A stretch of DNA of 64,000 nt from Sneathiella aquimaris (GTDB lineage: Bacteria; Pseudomonadota; Alphaproteobacteria; Sneathiellales; Sneathiellaceae). Where the stretch lies: NCBI RefSeq assembly GCF_026409565.1, contig NZ_CP112881.1:62001-126000 (forward strand), read 5' to 3'. Both the position numbers and the translations under genes were made by a program. The stretch's first letter is position 1. Each line of letters starts with the position of its first letter. The notes below the pieces were generated by a model that was not told the origin of the DNA, ran no database searches, and saw only the letters and a list, made by a program, of their open reading frames with translations. This document shows, piece by piece, positions 8,851-17,345 of this stretch.

Positions 8851-10058
8851 AGTTCAACTCCTAGTGCGTCGGCAACAGTGAAAATATCTTTGTCCCCGCG
8901 ACCGGAGAGGTTGACAACAATCACATGATCTTTTGGTAGGTCTGGTGCAATTTTTTTCAAATGCGCCAAGGCATGGCTGGTTTCAAGCGCCGGGATAATC
9001 CCTTCAAGTTTGCAGCAAAGCTGAAAGGCTTCCATCGCCTCGTCATCGGTCGCATTCACATAATTTACACGGCCCATATCGTTCAACCAGCTATGTTCTG
9101 GTCCAATGCCGGGATAATCCAGACCCGCCGAGATCGAATGGGCTTCGATAATCTGTCCGTCGTCATCCTGCAACAGATAGGTGCGGTTTCCATGCAGGAC
9201 ACCTGGACGTCCGCCTTTCAACGAGGCCGCATGCTGTCCGGTTTCGATCCCATGTCCAGCAGCCTCGACGCCAATGATATCAATGCCCTCATCATCGAGG
9301 AAGGGATGGAAAAGACCCATGGCATTAGAGCCACCGCCGATGCACGCCAGCAGGGTATCAGGCAAGCGGCCTTCTGCTTCCATTATCTGGCGGCGTACTT
9401 CCTCACCAATGACGTTCTGGAAATCCCGGACCAAAGCAGGGTAGGGATGCGGGCCTGCAACGGTTCCAATAATGTAGAAGGTGTCCGACACGTTGGTGAC
9501 CCAGTCTCGAAGGGCTTCGTTCATCGCATCTTTAAGCGTGCGGGAGCCGGATTTCACAGGCACAACTTCCGCACCCATCAATTTCATACGGAACACGTTG
9601 GGTTTCTGCCGTTCGATATCGGTCTCACCCATGTAAATGGCGCAGGGCAAGCCGAAGCGGGCTGCGACGGTCGCGGTGGCAACCCCGTGCTGACCGGCGC
9701 CGGTTTCGGCAATAATCCGTTTTTTGCCCATCCGCATGGCCAGCAGGATCTGACCCATACAGTTGTTGATTTTATGCGCGCCCGTATGATTGAGATCTTC
9801 GCGCTTCAAATAGATTTTCGCACCGCCAAAATGCTCGGTCAGTCTTTCGGCAAAATACAGCGGGCTTTCACGCCCCACATAATGCTTTAAAAGGCTTGCC
9901 AGCTGCTTGGCAAATTCAGGATCCTTTTTGGAGGCTTCATATGCGTCATCCAGCTCGAGAATGAGGGGCATTAAAGTTTCGGCTACGAAACGACCACCGA
10001 ATTGTCCAAAATGACCAGTCTCGTCCGGGCCTGCCCGGTATGTATTTAATTGCGTCAT
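8847..10058 (-). CDS. trpB: Tryptophan synthase beta subunit
   Basis: TrpB joins indole and serine to form tryptophan using pyridoxal phosphate. Lys96 in [13 protein letters not shown] forms the Schiff base, and the phosphate-binding [10 protein letters not shown] loop lies near residue 230. The 403-aa length and N-terminus are typical. It is 14 bases downstream of trpF and overlaps trpA. A long plus-strand ORF lies antisense to this gene and is not considered real. Confidence 0.97.
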   Translation of the reverse strand: MTQLNTYRAGPDETGHFGQFGGRFVAETLMPLILELDDAYEASKKDPEFAKQLASLLKHYVGRESPLYFAERLTEHFGGAKIYLKREDLNHTGAHKINNCMGQILLAMRMGKKRIIAETGAGQHGVATATVAARFGLPCAIYMGETDIERQKPNVFRMKLMGAEVVPVKSGSRTLKDAMNEALRDWVTNVSDTFYIIGTVAGPHPYPALVRDFQNVIGEEVRRQIMEAEGRLPDTLLACIGGGSNAMGLFHPFLDDEGIDIIGVEAAGHGIETGQHAASLKGGRPGVLHGNRTYLLQDDDGQIIEAHSISAGLDYPGIGPEHSWLNDMGRVNYVNATDDEAMEAFQLCCKLEGIIPALETSHALAHLKKIAPDLPKDHVIVVNLSGRGDKDIFTVADALGVEL

Positions 10059-10072
10059 GACTTACCTGTTTT

Positions 10073-10729
10073 TTAATTCCGTATTTCGTATACGACTTTC
10101 AGGAACTCATGGATTGCCGCGGGGTCTTTTTTCCCGGGCTTTTCTTCCACTCCTGAAGAGGTATCAACGAAATCTGCCCCGCTGATTGTAACAGCCTGAG
10201 CAACATTCTCTTTGTTTAATCCACCGGCCAGCATCCATGGCAGGGAAAGGGGAGTATTTGTCAGCATTCGCCAGTCAAACACAAGCCCATTTCCACCCGG
10301 TAGGGCATTTTTCATGTCTTTTGGTGCCTTTGCATCAAATAAAAGCATATCAGCGACATCTTTATACTGATTTGCCGCGGCCAGATCTTCTTTATCTGCA
10401 ATTTTCAGGGCTTTCATGACCGGCACCGAAAAGCGGGCGCGAATTTCACCGACACGGGACGGGGTTTCCGACCCATGCAGTTGCAACAGATCAAGGGGAA
10501 CGGCGTTGAGGATCTGTTCCAGAAACGCGTCGTCCGGATCAACAAACAGACCGACAATGGTGACCTCTTTTGGGACCGGACGCACAAGTTCCGCAGCCTG
10601 TTCAATGCTCACATTCCGGGGACTGGGGGGATAAAACACCAACCCGATATGGGAGGCCCCTCCAGAGACAGCGGCATCAACCGATTGTGGGTCAGTCAAG
10701 CCACATATCTTTGCTTTTACGGGTGTCAT
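10073..10729 (-). CDS. trpF: Phosphoribosylanthranilate isomerase
   Basis: TrpF isomerises N-(5'-phosphoribosyl)anthranilate to the ribulose form in tryptophan synthesis. The 218-aa TIM barrel begins with the KICGLTDPQSV motif, with the general base Cys after KI, and has the C-terminal phosphate-binding GADFVDTSSGVE. ATG 10729 is preferred over an upstream in-frame codon because it lies one base after the pyrF stop and matches the usual start. The order is pyrF-trpF-trpB-trpA. Confidence 0.95.
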   Translation of the reverse strand: MTPVKAKICGLTDPQSVDAAVSGGASHIGLVFYPPSPRNVSIEQAAELVRPVPKEVTIVGLFVDPDDAFLEQILNAVPLDLLQLHGSETPSRVGEIRARFSVPVMKALKIADKEDLAAANQYKDVADMLLFDAKAPKDMKNALPGGNGLVFDWRMLTNTPLSLPWMLAGGLNKENVAQAVTISGADFVDTSSGVEEKPGKKDPAAIHEFLKVVYEIRN

Positions 10730-10730
10730 G

Positions 10731-11438
10731 TCACGTAAGGTCCTGAACAATAATCTGGGCCGCGGCGGCGGGATCCAGTGCGTTTGTTATCGGGCGGCCA
10801 ATAACCAGATAGTCAGCGCCCTCCTGTAGAGCCTCCACCGGGGTTTTTACCCGTTTCTGATCGCCATGATCACTGCCAGCCGGTCGAATACCCGGAACGA
10901 CCAATTTAAAATCCGGACCACATTCTGCCCGGAGCGCTGCAATTTCGAGAGGACTGCAAATAACCCCATCGGCACCATTTTGCTGCGCCAGATGCGCCAG
11001 TCGTATCACCTGATCCGTTGTTTGGCCCGCGACACCGGTCGCCGCCAGATCATCCTGATCCATGCTGGTCAGGACGGTGACGGCCAGTATCCATGGCCGG
11101 GCTTCTGCAAATTCGGCCGATGCGTCTGCTGCCGCGCGGATCATTGCGGGCCCGCCGCCAGCATGAATGGTCAGCATGTTTGGCTGAAAGGCTTTGGCGG
11201 CGGATCGGACCGCGCCAGCAACCGTATTCGGGATATCATGAAATTTCAGATCGAGAAAAAGAGGGATGTCCGTGCCGACAACTTCCAGGATGCCTTGTGG
11301 ACCATTGGCCGTGAAAAATTCTTTCCCCAGCTTGATGCCACCGGTAATGCTGGCCACCTTTTGGGCGACCTTTGCGGCCTCTTGAAGGTCATATTTGTCA
11401 ATCGCGGTAAAAACCGGATTTGAGGGAAGTTTTCTCAT
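10731..11438 (-). CDS. pyrF: Orotidine 5'-phosphate decarboxylase
   Basis: PyrF decarboxylates OMP to UMP, the last step of pyrimidine synthesis. The 235-aa protein carries the catalytic signature FLDLKFHDIPNTV with Asp63, Lys65 and Asp68. It is the first gene of the trp/acc/fol run, 90 bases beyond the end of the upstream WYL regulator. The operon promoter probably lies in that gap, though I see no clear -35/-10 pair. Confidence 0.95.
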   Translation of the reverse strand: MRKLPSNPVFTAIDKYDLQEAAKVAQKVASITGGIKLGKEFFTANGPQGILEVVGTDIPLFLDLKFHDIPNTVAGAVRSAAKAFQPNMLTIHAGGGPAMIRAAADASAEFAEARPWILAVTVLTSMDQDDLAATGVAGQTTDQVIRLAHLAQQNGADGVICSPLEIAALRAECGPDFKLVVPGIRPAGSDHGDQKRVKTPVEALQEGADYLVIGRPITNALDPAAAAQIIVQDLT

Positions 11439-11528
11439 TTGAACCTTTTATGATGAAAAGGAGTGTATATCGCGAAAATCAAGCGATAATAGCCGATTTT
11501 GTTCAGAAGAAAAGGGATAGAAGCCAGA

Positions 11529-12233
11529 TTATCCGGATTTTTCAGCCTGCTGGCTTTCTTTTGAGCGTTTGAGATAACTGTCCAAACTTTCAAAATCAGA
11601 CCGGGAGAAAAACTGATCCAGCGGTTGTGCCTGTTGAAAACAATCCATCCGAAAATTTCGGTAATCCTGTCTGAGTTCACACCAGCCAACCAGAAGCTGA
11701 ATATTCTGGAAAAAAACAACAATCATCGGGCAAATAACCCGCTGGGATGTCTCCCCGGATAGAGACCGATAAATAACCTCCAGTTTTTGCCGTTCGCGTA
11801 TTGATCGACGGATCATGGGCATTGAAATCTGGATGGGGGCCTGTTGGGGCGGCTGGGGAACAACCTGCCGGGCAGACTGCATCAACTCCTGTCGGTCTTT
11901 GGGCAGGACAGAGCGAATTTTCCCAAGCACATCCCGGGCAGCCCGCTGAATATCCGGATCCCCATTGGAAAGGACCCAATGCACCCCCAACATAACCGCA
12001 TCGATTTCTTCTTCATTAAACATCAGGGGTGGCAGGTCATATCCCTTGTCCAGAATATATCCGGTTCCCGCCTCACCGCGAATGGGGACCCGATTGGCCA
12101 TCAGGTCCTGAATATCCCGGTATATGGTTCGTGTGGACACTTCCAATTCATCGGCGATCATGGCGGCCGTAATGACATTTCCGGTACTTTGCAGGATCTG
12201 GATCACTTGAAACAGTCGATCGGCTCTTCTCAT
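11529..12233 (-). CDS. YafY-type HTH-WYL transcriptional regulator
   Basis: The 234-aa product has a DeoR-like winged helix at residues 1-60 (MRRADRLFQVIQIL, STRTIYRDIQDL) and a C-terminal WYL-type domain. WYL regulators sense small ligands or nucleic acids. ATG 12233 gives the usual start of this family and has AGGAAGGA upstream; a GTG at 12260 is an alternative. The C-terminal WYL region is short and lacks the exact W-Y-L triad I expected. It is divergent from a GST-like gene that it probably controls through the palindrome between them. Confidence 0.82.
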   Translation of the reverse strand: MRRADRLFQVIQILQSTGNVITAAMIADELEVSTRTIYRDIQDLMANRVPIRGEAGTGYILDKGYDLPPLMFNEEEIDAVMLGVHWVLSNGDPDIQRAARDVLGKIRSVLPKDRQELMQSARQVVPQPPQQAPIQISMPMIRRSIRERQKLEVIYRSLSGETSQRVICPMIVVFFQNIQLLVGWCELRQDYRNFRMDCFQQAQPLDQFFSRSDFESLDSYLKRSKESQQAEKSG

Positions 12234-12264
12234 CTTCGGGCTTTTCCTTCCTGCTGACACACTC

Positions 12265-12282
12265 CTGACAATATGCTGTCAG
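12265..12282. promoter_or_regulatory. Inverted repeat between WYL regulator and GST gene
   Basis: CTGACA-N6-TGTCAG is a perfect 6-bp-arm inverted repeat. It lies about 50 bases from the GST-like start and 32 from the regulator's ATG. It is the natural candidate operator for the divergent WYL regulator. The function is inferred from symmetry and position only. Confidence 0.55.
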
Positions 12283-12331
12283 TAGCGCCCTGCTATCAAG
12301 TGATATCTGAATATCGAAGAAGGAAAGAAAG

Positions 12332-13105
12332 ATGTCATTATCCATTACCGTTCACGAATTTCCGGCAACACCGGGCCTACAACTCAGCCCTTTCGGATTA
12401 AAACTGGAAACCTGGTTGAAAATGATGGGTCTGGACTATGATGTGCATTGGACCGCACAGGAAATGGGACCCAAGGGAAAAGTTCCGTATGCAACTGTCA
12501 ACGGACATGTTCTGGGCGATTCTGAATGCATTATTGATTATATTACCGATCAGTTTTCCGTTCCCGTGCCCCCGGCCTTTCTGCTGTCGGATGTCGAAAA
12601 AGCCAGAGGGGTCATGATCCGTCGGCTGATTGAAGAACATCTTTATTTCATTATGGTGTATTCGCGTTGGTCGGATGAAAAAAACTGGCCTGGCTTTAAA
12701 GAGATTTTCTTCGCGCCAGCGCCTGCTTTTCTCAGAGGCTTTATTTCAAAAAAGGTCCGCAAAAAAGTTCAAGCCAACCTTGTGGCACAAGGGATCGCCC
12801 GTCACACGATGGAAGAAATATATAAAAAGGCGGATATAGATCTGCGGGCGCTCAGCGTATTATTGAATGACAACCTCTATTTCCATGGAAATGCCCCAAC
12901 GCTTACAGATGCCAGTGCTTATGGGTTGCTCGCCAATCTATATTACTCACCGGTCAATAACACCGTAACGGATGCGCTTGAAAAACATGACAATCTGGTG
13001 GCTTATGTGAAGCGGATGAAAGGGGAGTTCTGGCCTCAATCGATACGTGGAGGCGGGGATGAAGCGTCATACAGGCATGTTGTTGACCAGCAACTCGCAT
13101 CCTGA
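12332..13105 (+). CDS. Glutathione S-transferase family protein (metaxin/FAXC-like)
   Basis: This 257-aa protein has an N-terminal thioredoxin-like GST domain (about 1-80, with GPKGKVPYATVNGHVLGDSE resembling the cis-Pro and SE glutathione-binding motif) and an all-helical C-terminal domain (about 100-235). The overall look is of the FAXC/metaxin branch rather than classical detoxifying GSTs. The reaction is unknown. A good AAGGAAAGAAAG site precedes the ATG. It is divergent from the YafY-type regulator, which suggests induction by some stress or ligand. Confidence 0.78.
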   Translation: MSLSITVHEFPATPGLQLSPFGLKLETWLKMMGLDYDVHWTAQEMGPKGKVPYATVNGHVLGDSECIIDYITDQFSVPVPPAFLLSDVEKARGVMIRRLIEEHLYFIMVYSRWSDEKNWPGFKEIFFAPAPAFLRGFISKKVRKKVQANLVAQGIARHTMEEIYKKADIDLRALSVLLNDNLYFHGNAPTLTDASAYGLLANLYYSPVNNTVTDALEKHDNLVAYVKRMKGEFWPQSIRGGGDEASYRHVVDQQLAS

Positions 13106-13136
13106 GATTTAAGCATTTGAAGTGAGGGAAGAAACC

Positions 13137-13178
13137 ATGAGCGGAGGATAAAAGCCTGATCCCCGCTCATCGGTTTTT
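13137..13178 (+). terminator. Rho-independent terminator after GST gene
   Basis: ATGAGCGG (13137-13144) pairs with CCGCTCAT (13163-13170). The stem extends inward by GGAT/ATCC around a one-base bulge and is followed by a short T run. It separates the GST gene from the convergent lapA. Confidence 0.6.
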
Positions 13179-13208
13179 AAGGATTGGATGTTGGGTCCGA
13201 TTTGCGGA

Positions 13209-13541
13209 TCACTTATCCGGGCCGGCCAGCGCCTGCTGAGCTGTTTTATCGGGTTCGGGTGTTTTTTCTGCGGCTAATCGAGAGAGGTCACCCTTCAGTT
13301 TTCCAACTTCCTGTTTCAGCTGCCGGTTTTCCCGCCGAAGTTTTCCGTCAGAAATCCACGTTCTGAAGGCGCCCAGCAGCACCCCCAGAAATCCACCCGC
13401 CAAGATTAACATGAAAAGAGGCACGTCCATGACAAAGGGCAGTGGGAATAAAGAGAAACTAACGGATTCTCTATTCCCAATACTCAGCGTTATGACGAAA
13501 ATGCCAAGAAAGATCAAAAAGATCCAGGAAATCAGTTTCAT
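13209..13541 (-). CDS. lapA: LapA domain (DUF1049) inner-membrane protein
   Basis: This 110-aa protein has two transmembrane helices (about 4-22 and 40-60) and a cytoplasmic coiled coil (about 68-95, RRENRQLKQEVGKLKGDL). In E. coli LapA with LapB tunes LPS synthesis through LpxC turnover. No lapB lies next to it. It ends the aroA-cmk-rpsA-sppA-ihfB-lapA run, a common alphaproteobacterial layout. The family call is good; the role here is by analogy. Confidence 0.82.
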   Translation of the reverse strand: MKLISWIFLIFLGIFVITLSIGNRESVSFSLFPLPFVMDVPLFMLILAGGFLGVLLGAFRTWISDGKLRRENRQLKQEVGKLKGDLSRLAAEKTPEPDKTAQQALAGPDK

Positions 13542-13569
13542 TGAATGGCCTTCGCAAAGATGAGAACAG

Positions 13570-13857
13570 TTAAGCTTTACTGTCGTTCAATCTTTCACGC
13601 AATTCTTTACCGCATTTAAAATAGGGTACATATTTCTTTTCAACCTGAACAGCATCCCCTGTTCGTGGGTTGCGACCGATCCTTGCAGAACGTTCTTTTG
13701 TAGAAAATGCGCCAAATCCACGAAGTTCGACCCGATCCCCCCGGGCCATTGCTTCTGAAATTTCGCTAAATATTGTCGTTACGATGCGTTCTACATCCCG
13801 CAGATAGAGGTGCGGGTTTTTCTCTGCAAGAATTGCAATAAGCTCCGATTTTATCAT
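13570..13857 (-). CDS. ihfB: Integration host factor beta subunit
   Basis: This 95-aa HU/IHF-fold protein with the arm motif [15 protein letters not shown] binds and sharply bends DNA as a heterodimer with IhfA. Its length and place between sppA and lapA, downstream of rpsA, match ihfB in related bacteria. The start [17 protein letters not shown] is typical. Confidence 0.95.
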   Translation of the reverse strand: MIKSELIAILAEKNPHLYLRDVERIVTTIFSEISEAMARGDRVELRGFGAFSTKERSARIGRNPRTGDAVQVEKKYVPYFKCGKELRERLNDSKA

Positions 13858-13908
13858 TCTGAGACGCCCTTGCTTTTTGTTGTCTAAATTTTTTAGATCA
13901 AATTGTTC

Positions 13909-14814
13909 CTAATTAGGGTGCCAAAGGGAGATCAGTCCGTCAAGTGTAAGTCTTTCAGATATAACGCTTTTCCCTAACATCCCTTCCAAAAGGTGCTCTA
14001 AAGCCCCTTTCGGCGCACTATAATCGACTGTAACCAGGGGCAAGTCCAAAGAAATATCCCGCTCTGATTCCAGCCAGCGACGCGCCTCAGGAACACCGCC
14101 GAGCGAGTCGATCAGCCCCGATTTGACGGCAGAGAGGCCGATTTGAATCCCGCCATCCGCAAGTGTTTCGGCCTGGGCCCGATCCATGGGCCGCCGCGCT
14201 GCTACCATGTCAACGAACCAGTTGTGGGTCTGATTGACCATTTCCTGTAAATTCTTTCGGCCCTCTTCGCTCATCGGTTTAAACGGAGAGGGTTCCCCTT
14301 TTAATTTACCAGAGGTGATGGAATTGGCAGTTACCCCAAGTTTATCCATCAAAGCGGAAAACTCGGTTGTCTGGACGATCACACCGATCGATCCGGTGAT
14401 TGAGCTTTCGCCTGCAAAAATATGGTCCCCGGCAAGGGCTGTCATATAGCCGCCAGAGGCACCAATTGTTCCGATAACCGTGATAACAGGCTTTTTCTCG
14501 GCAACCCGGCGCAGTGATTTATACAATCGTTCGCTGCCATAGGTGGAGCCGCCGGGGCTGTTGATATAGACCACAAGGGCGGTCGCGTCGTCATCGGAAA
14601 GAATTTGTTCAATGGCTTCCTGACGAAGCTCATCTTCAATAATGACCCCGAAAACATCCAGTTTGGCCACATAGGGTCCACTGTCAGATTGGGTGATATT
14701 AACGGTAAATGTGATTAGGGCGGCCAGCACAACGATAACCGTGGCTGTGCGCCAAAAAAACAGGCGCCGCTTTAAACGGCGCCTGTCAATAATTGCATCA
14801 GTATCAATGGACAT
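13909..14814 (-). CDS. sppA: Signal peptide peptidase SppA
   Basis: This 301-aa S49-family protease has one N-terminal transmembrane anchor (about 17-40). The nucleophile Ser lies in GASGGYMTALAGD, and the ERLYKSL region fits the usual place of the catalytic lysine. SppA degrades leftover signal peptides in the membrane. It is the short single-domain form typical of alphaproteobacteria, about half the length of the E. coli enzyme. It lies 45 bases downstream of rpsA. Confidence 0.93.
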   Translation of the reverse strand: MSIDTDAIIDRRRLKRRLFFWRTATVIVVLAALITFTVNITQSDSGPYVAKLDVFGVIIEDELRQEAIEQILSDDDATALVVYINSPGGSTYGSERLYKSLRRVAEKKPVITVIGTIGASGGYMTALAGDHIFAGESSITGSIGVIVQTTEFSALMDKLGVTANSITSGKLKGEPSPFKPMSEEGRKNLQEMVNQTHNWFVDMVAARRPMDRAQAETLADGGIQIGLSAVKSGLIDSLGGVPEARRWLESERDISLDLPLVTVDYSAPKGALEHLLEGMLGKSVISERLTLDGLISLWHPN

Positions 14815-14859
14815 GCTGTCCCTCGTTCAAGTTAAACATGGCCATTAAATACCTGATCC

Positions 14860-16569
14860 TTACTCTTCGTCGCCTTCGTTGGCTTTGCGCATTGCTGCAC
14901 CCAAGATGTCGCCAAGAGACGCGCCAGCATCGGATGAACCATACTGTGCAACGGCTTCTTTTTCTTCAGCAACTTCTTTCGCCTTGATGGAAAGAGTAAC
15001 TTTGCGGGTTTTGTTGTCGATAGAAGTGATTTTCGCATCGATTTTGTCGCCAACTGCAAAGCGGTCGGGACGCTGTTCGGCACGATCACGGCTCAGATCA
15101 CCCTTACGGATGAAGCCAACAACACCTTCGGATACTTCTACTTCAACGCCAGCTTCCTGGATTGCAGTAACAGTACAGGTAACAACAGAGCCTTTTTTCA
15201 GTTCAGTTGCACCGGCAAATGGGTCTTCACTCATCTGTTTGATGCCGAGGCTGATGCGTTCTTTCTCGATGTCGATATCAAGAACCTTGGCTGTAACTTC
15301 GTCGCCTTTTTTGTATTCCTGGATCGCTTTTTCACCAGGCTCGTTCCAGTCGATATCTGACATGTGGACCATGCCGTCAACGTCGTTTTCAAGGCCGATG
15401 AACAAACCAAATTCAGTGATGTTCTTGACTTCACCTTTAATGGTTGTTCCAACAGGAATTGTTTCAGCAAACTGTTCCCAAGGGTTGTCCAGGCACTGTT
15501 TCAGACCAAGGCTGATACGGCGACGGGATTCGTCAACTTCCAGAACCATCACTTCTACTTCCTGAGAGGTAGAAACGATTTTACCTGGATGAACGTTTTT
15601 CTTGGTCCAGCTCATTTCTGAAACGTGGACAAGACCTTCAACACCTGGTTCCAGCTCAACGAATGCACCATAATCAGTGATATTGGTGACGCGACCTGTG
15701 AATTTAGCGTTCAGCGGATATTTCGCTTCGAGGCTATCCCAAGGATCTGTCTGAAGCTGTTTCATGCCCAGGCTGATGCGCTGAGTTTCTTTGTTCAGGC
15801 GGATAACCTGTACTTTAACAGTTTCACCGATGGTAAGGGCTTCAGATGGGTGATTAACACGGCGCCATGCAACGTCAGTAACGTGCAGCAGACCGTCAAC
15901 ACCACCCAGATCAACGAACGCGCCGTAATCAGTGATGTTTTTAACAACACCCTCAAGTGTCTGACCTTCTTCCAGTGTTCCGATAAGCTCTGCACGGGCT
16001 TCCGCACGGCTCTCTTCCAGAACGGCACGACGGGAAACAACGATATTTCCGCGACGACGATCCATTTTCAGGATCTGGAATGGTTGTGGAATACCACGAA
16101 GCGGCGCAATGTCGCGAACCGGACGAACGTCTACCTGTGATCCTGGAAGGAAGGCAACGGCGCCTGAAAGGTCAACAGTGAAGCCACCTTTAACACGACC
16201 GAAAATTACACCGTCAACCCGTTCATTAGCAGCGAAAGCAACTTCGAGTTTGCCCCAAGCTTCTTCACGGCGCGCTTTGTCACGAGACAGGACAGCTTCA
16301 CCAGCGGAATTTTCAATGCGTTCCAGGAACACTTCTACAGTGTCACCCGGCTTTAAATCAGCATCCTGACCAGGAGCTGCAAATTCTTTAAGAGGAATAC
16401 GACCTTCAGACTTAAGTCCAACGTCGATGATGGCCAGATCTTTTTCGATGCTGACAACCGTTCCTTTAATAACAGTACCTTCAAGGCTCTCACTTGTCCC
16501 ATAGGACGCGTCGAGCATGGCAGCAAAATCTTCTACTGCACGACCTTCAGCTAAAGTAGTATTAGACAT
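14860..16569 (-). CDS. rpsA: 30S ribosomal protein S1
   Basis: The 569-aa product contains six tandem S1 RNA-binding domains, with recurring VKNITDYGAFVDLGGVDGLL-type strands. S1 captures mRNA leaders on the 30S subunit. Length and order are normal. It lies between cmk and sppA, the standard cmk-rpsA-ihfB region. The 152-base leader contains a small hairpin that could be part of S1 autoregulation. Confidence 0.98.
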   Translation of the reverse strand: MSNTTLAEGRAVEDFAAMLDASYGTSESLEGTVIKGTVVSIEKDLAIIDVGLKSEGRIPLKEFAAPGQDADLKPGDTVEVFLERIENSAGEAVLSRDKARREEAWGKLEVAFAANERVDGVIFGRVKGGFTVDLSGAVAFLPGSQVDVRPVRDIAPLRGIPQPFQILKMDRRRGNIVVSRRAVLEESRAEARAELIGTLEEGQTLEGVVKNITDYGAFVDLGGVDGLLHVTDVAWRRVNHPSEALTIGETVKVQVIRLNKETQRISLGMKQLQTDPWDSLEAKYPLNAKFTGRVTNITDYGAFVELEPGVEGLVHVSEMSWTKKNVHPGKIVSTSQEVEVMVLEVDESRRRISLGLKQCLDNPWEQFAETIPVGTTIKGEVKNITEFGLFIGLENDVDGMVHMSDIDWNEPGEKAIQEYKKGDEVTAKVLDIDIEKERISLGIKQMSEDPFAGATELKKGSVVTCTVTAIQEAGVEVEVSEGVVGFIRKGDLSRDRAEQRPDRFAVGDKIDAKITSIDNKTRKVTLSIKAKEVAEEKEAVAQYGSSDAGASLGDILGAAMRKANEGDEE

Positions 16570-16602
16570 ATTTTGATATCCTTGGGATCCCTATCAGGCC
16601 AT

Positions 16603-16616
16603 ACCGGTTTTCCGGT
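16603..16616 (-). other. Small hairpin in rpsA leader
   Basis: ACCGG-TTTT-CCGGT forms a 5-bp stem with a 4-base loop, 34 to 47 bases upstream of the rpsA start. S1 represses its own mRNA in E. coli through leader structure; a similar role here is only a possibility. Confidence 0.3.
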
Positions 16617-16721
16617 GGATCCACGGCCACTTGTTTTCCAGTTTTCTGTCGCACGTATGGAAAACGCTATTCATTTGTTCCTACGTGGCGGAACGATTTG
16701 TTGAGTTGGGTGCCAAAATTG

Positions 16722-17345
16722 TTACCCTTTAGAGGCATCAATAATCCGGCAAGCCGCTTCAAGTGCTGCCTCTATATCCAATTTTGTTGTATCAAGCAAG
16801 TGTGCATCGTCAGCTTTTGCCAAGGGAGCAGAAGTGCGAGATCGGTCACGGGCATCCCGTTCCTCCAGATCTTTTAGAACCGCCTCATATGAGGTTGTTT
16901 CTCCTTTGGCCACCAGCTCGGCAAGTCGGCGGTGTGCGCGCTCTTCGCTGCTGGCGGTGACGAACAGCTTAACATCGGCATTCGGGCAGACCACAGTTCC
17001 AATGTCTCGACCGTCCAAAACCGCACCATCCCTATGTTTTGCAACGGATCTTTGATAATCCAGCAGGGCTGCGCGGACATCGTTATTGACGGCCACAACA
17101 GAGGCGGCGTTACCGGTTTCTTCTTTTCGAAGGTCCGGATCATCCAGCGATATTTCGTGCACATTTCGCGCCGCCGCCGCCGCCAGGGCGTGATCGGACG
17201 GATCCTGTTTATGGCGAAGCATGAACAGGCCAACAGCGCGATATAACGCCCCGGTATCCAGATATGTATAGCCATATTTAGCAGCGATTCGTTTTGCTAA
17301 TGTTCCTTTTCCGGCGGCAACCGGTCCGTCCACGGCAATAATCAT
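16722..17345 (-). CDS. cmk: Cytidylate kinase
   Basis: Cmk phosphorylates CMP and dCMP with ATP. The P-loop DGPVAAGKGTLAKR sits at residues 5-18, and the YLDTGALYRAVG nucleotide motif follows. At 207 aa it is near normal length. The ATG overlaps the aroA stop by four bases. It is part of the aroA-cmk-rpsA block. Confidence 0.96.
   Translation of the reverse strand: MIIAVDGPVAAGKGTLAKRIAAKYGYTYLDTGALYRAVGLFMLRHKQDPSDHALAAAAARNVHEISLDDPDLRKEETGNAASVVAVNNDVRAALLDYQRSVAKHRDGAVLDGRDIGTVVCPNADVKLFVTASSEERAHRRLAELVAKGETTSYEAVLKDLEERDARDRSRTSAPLAKADDAHLLDTTKLDIEAALEAACRIIDASKG

Noticed and set aside
8961-9890. 309-codon plus-strand ORF antisense to trpB
   Set aside because: It is a mirror frame of an unmistakable trpB and its translation has no family resemblance.
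11435-11722. 95-codon minus ORF between pyrF and the WYL regulator
   Set aside because: It overlaps the 3' end of the regulator in another frame and has no ribosome site.
13570-13857. HU rather than IHF beta
   Set aside because: The location next to rpsA and sppA and the sequence around the DNA-binding arm fit ihfB better.
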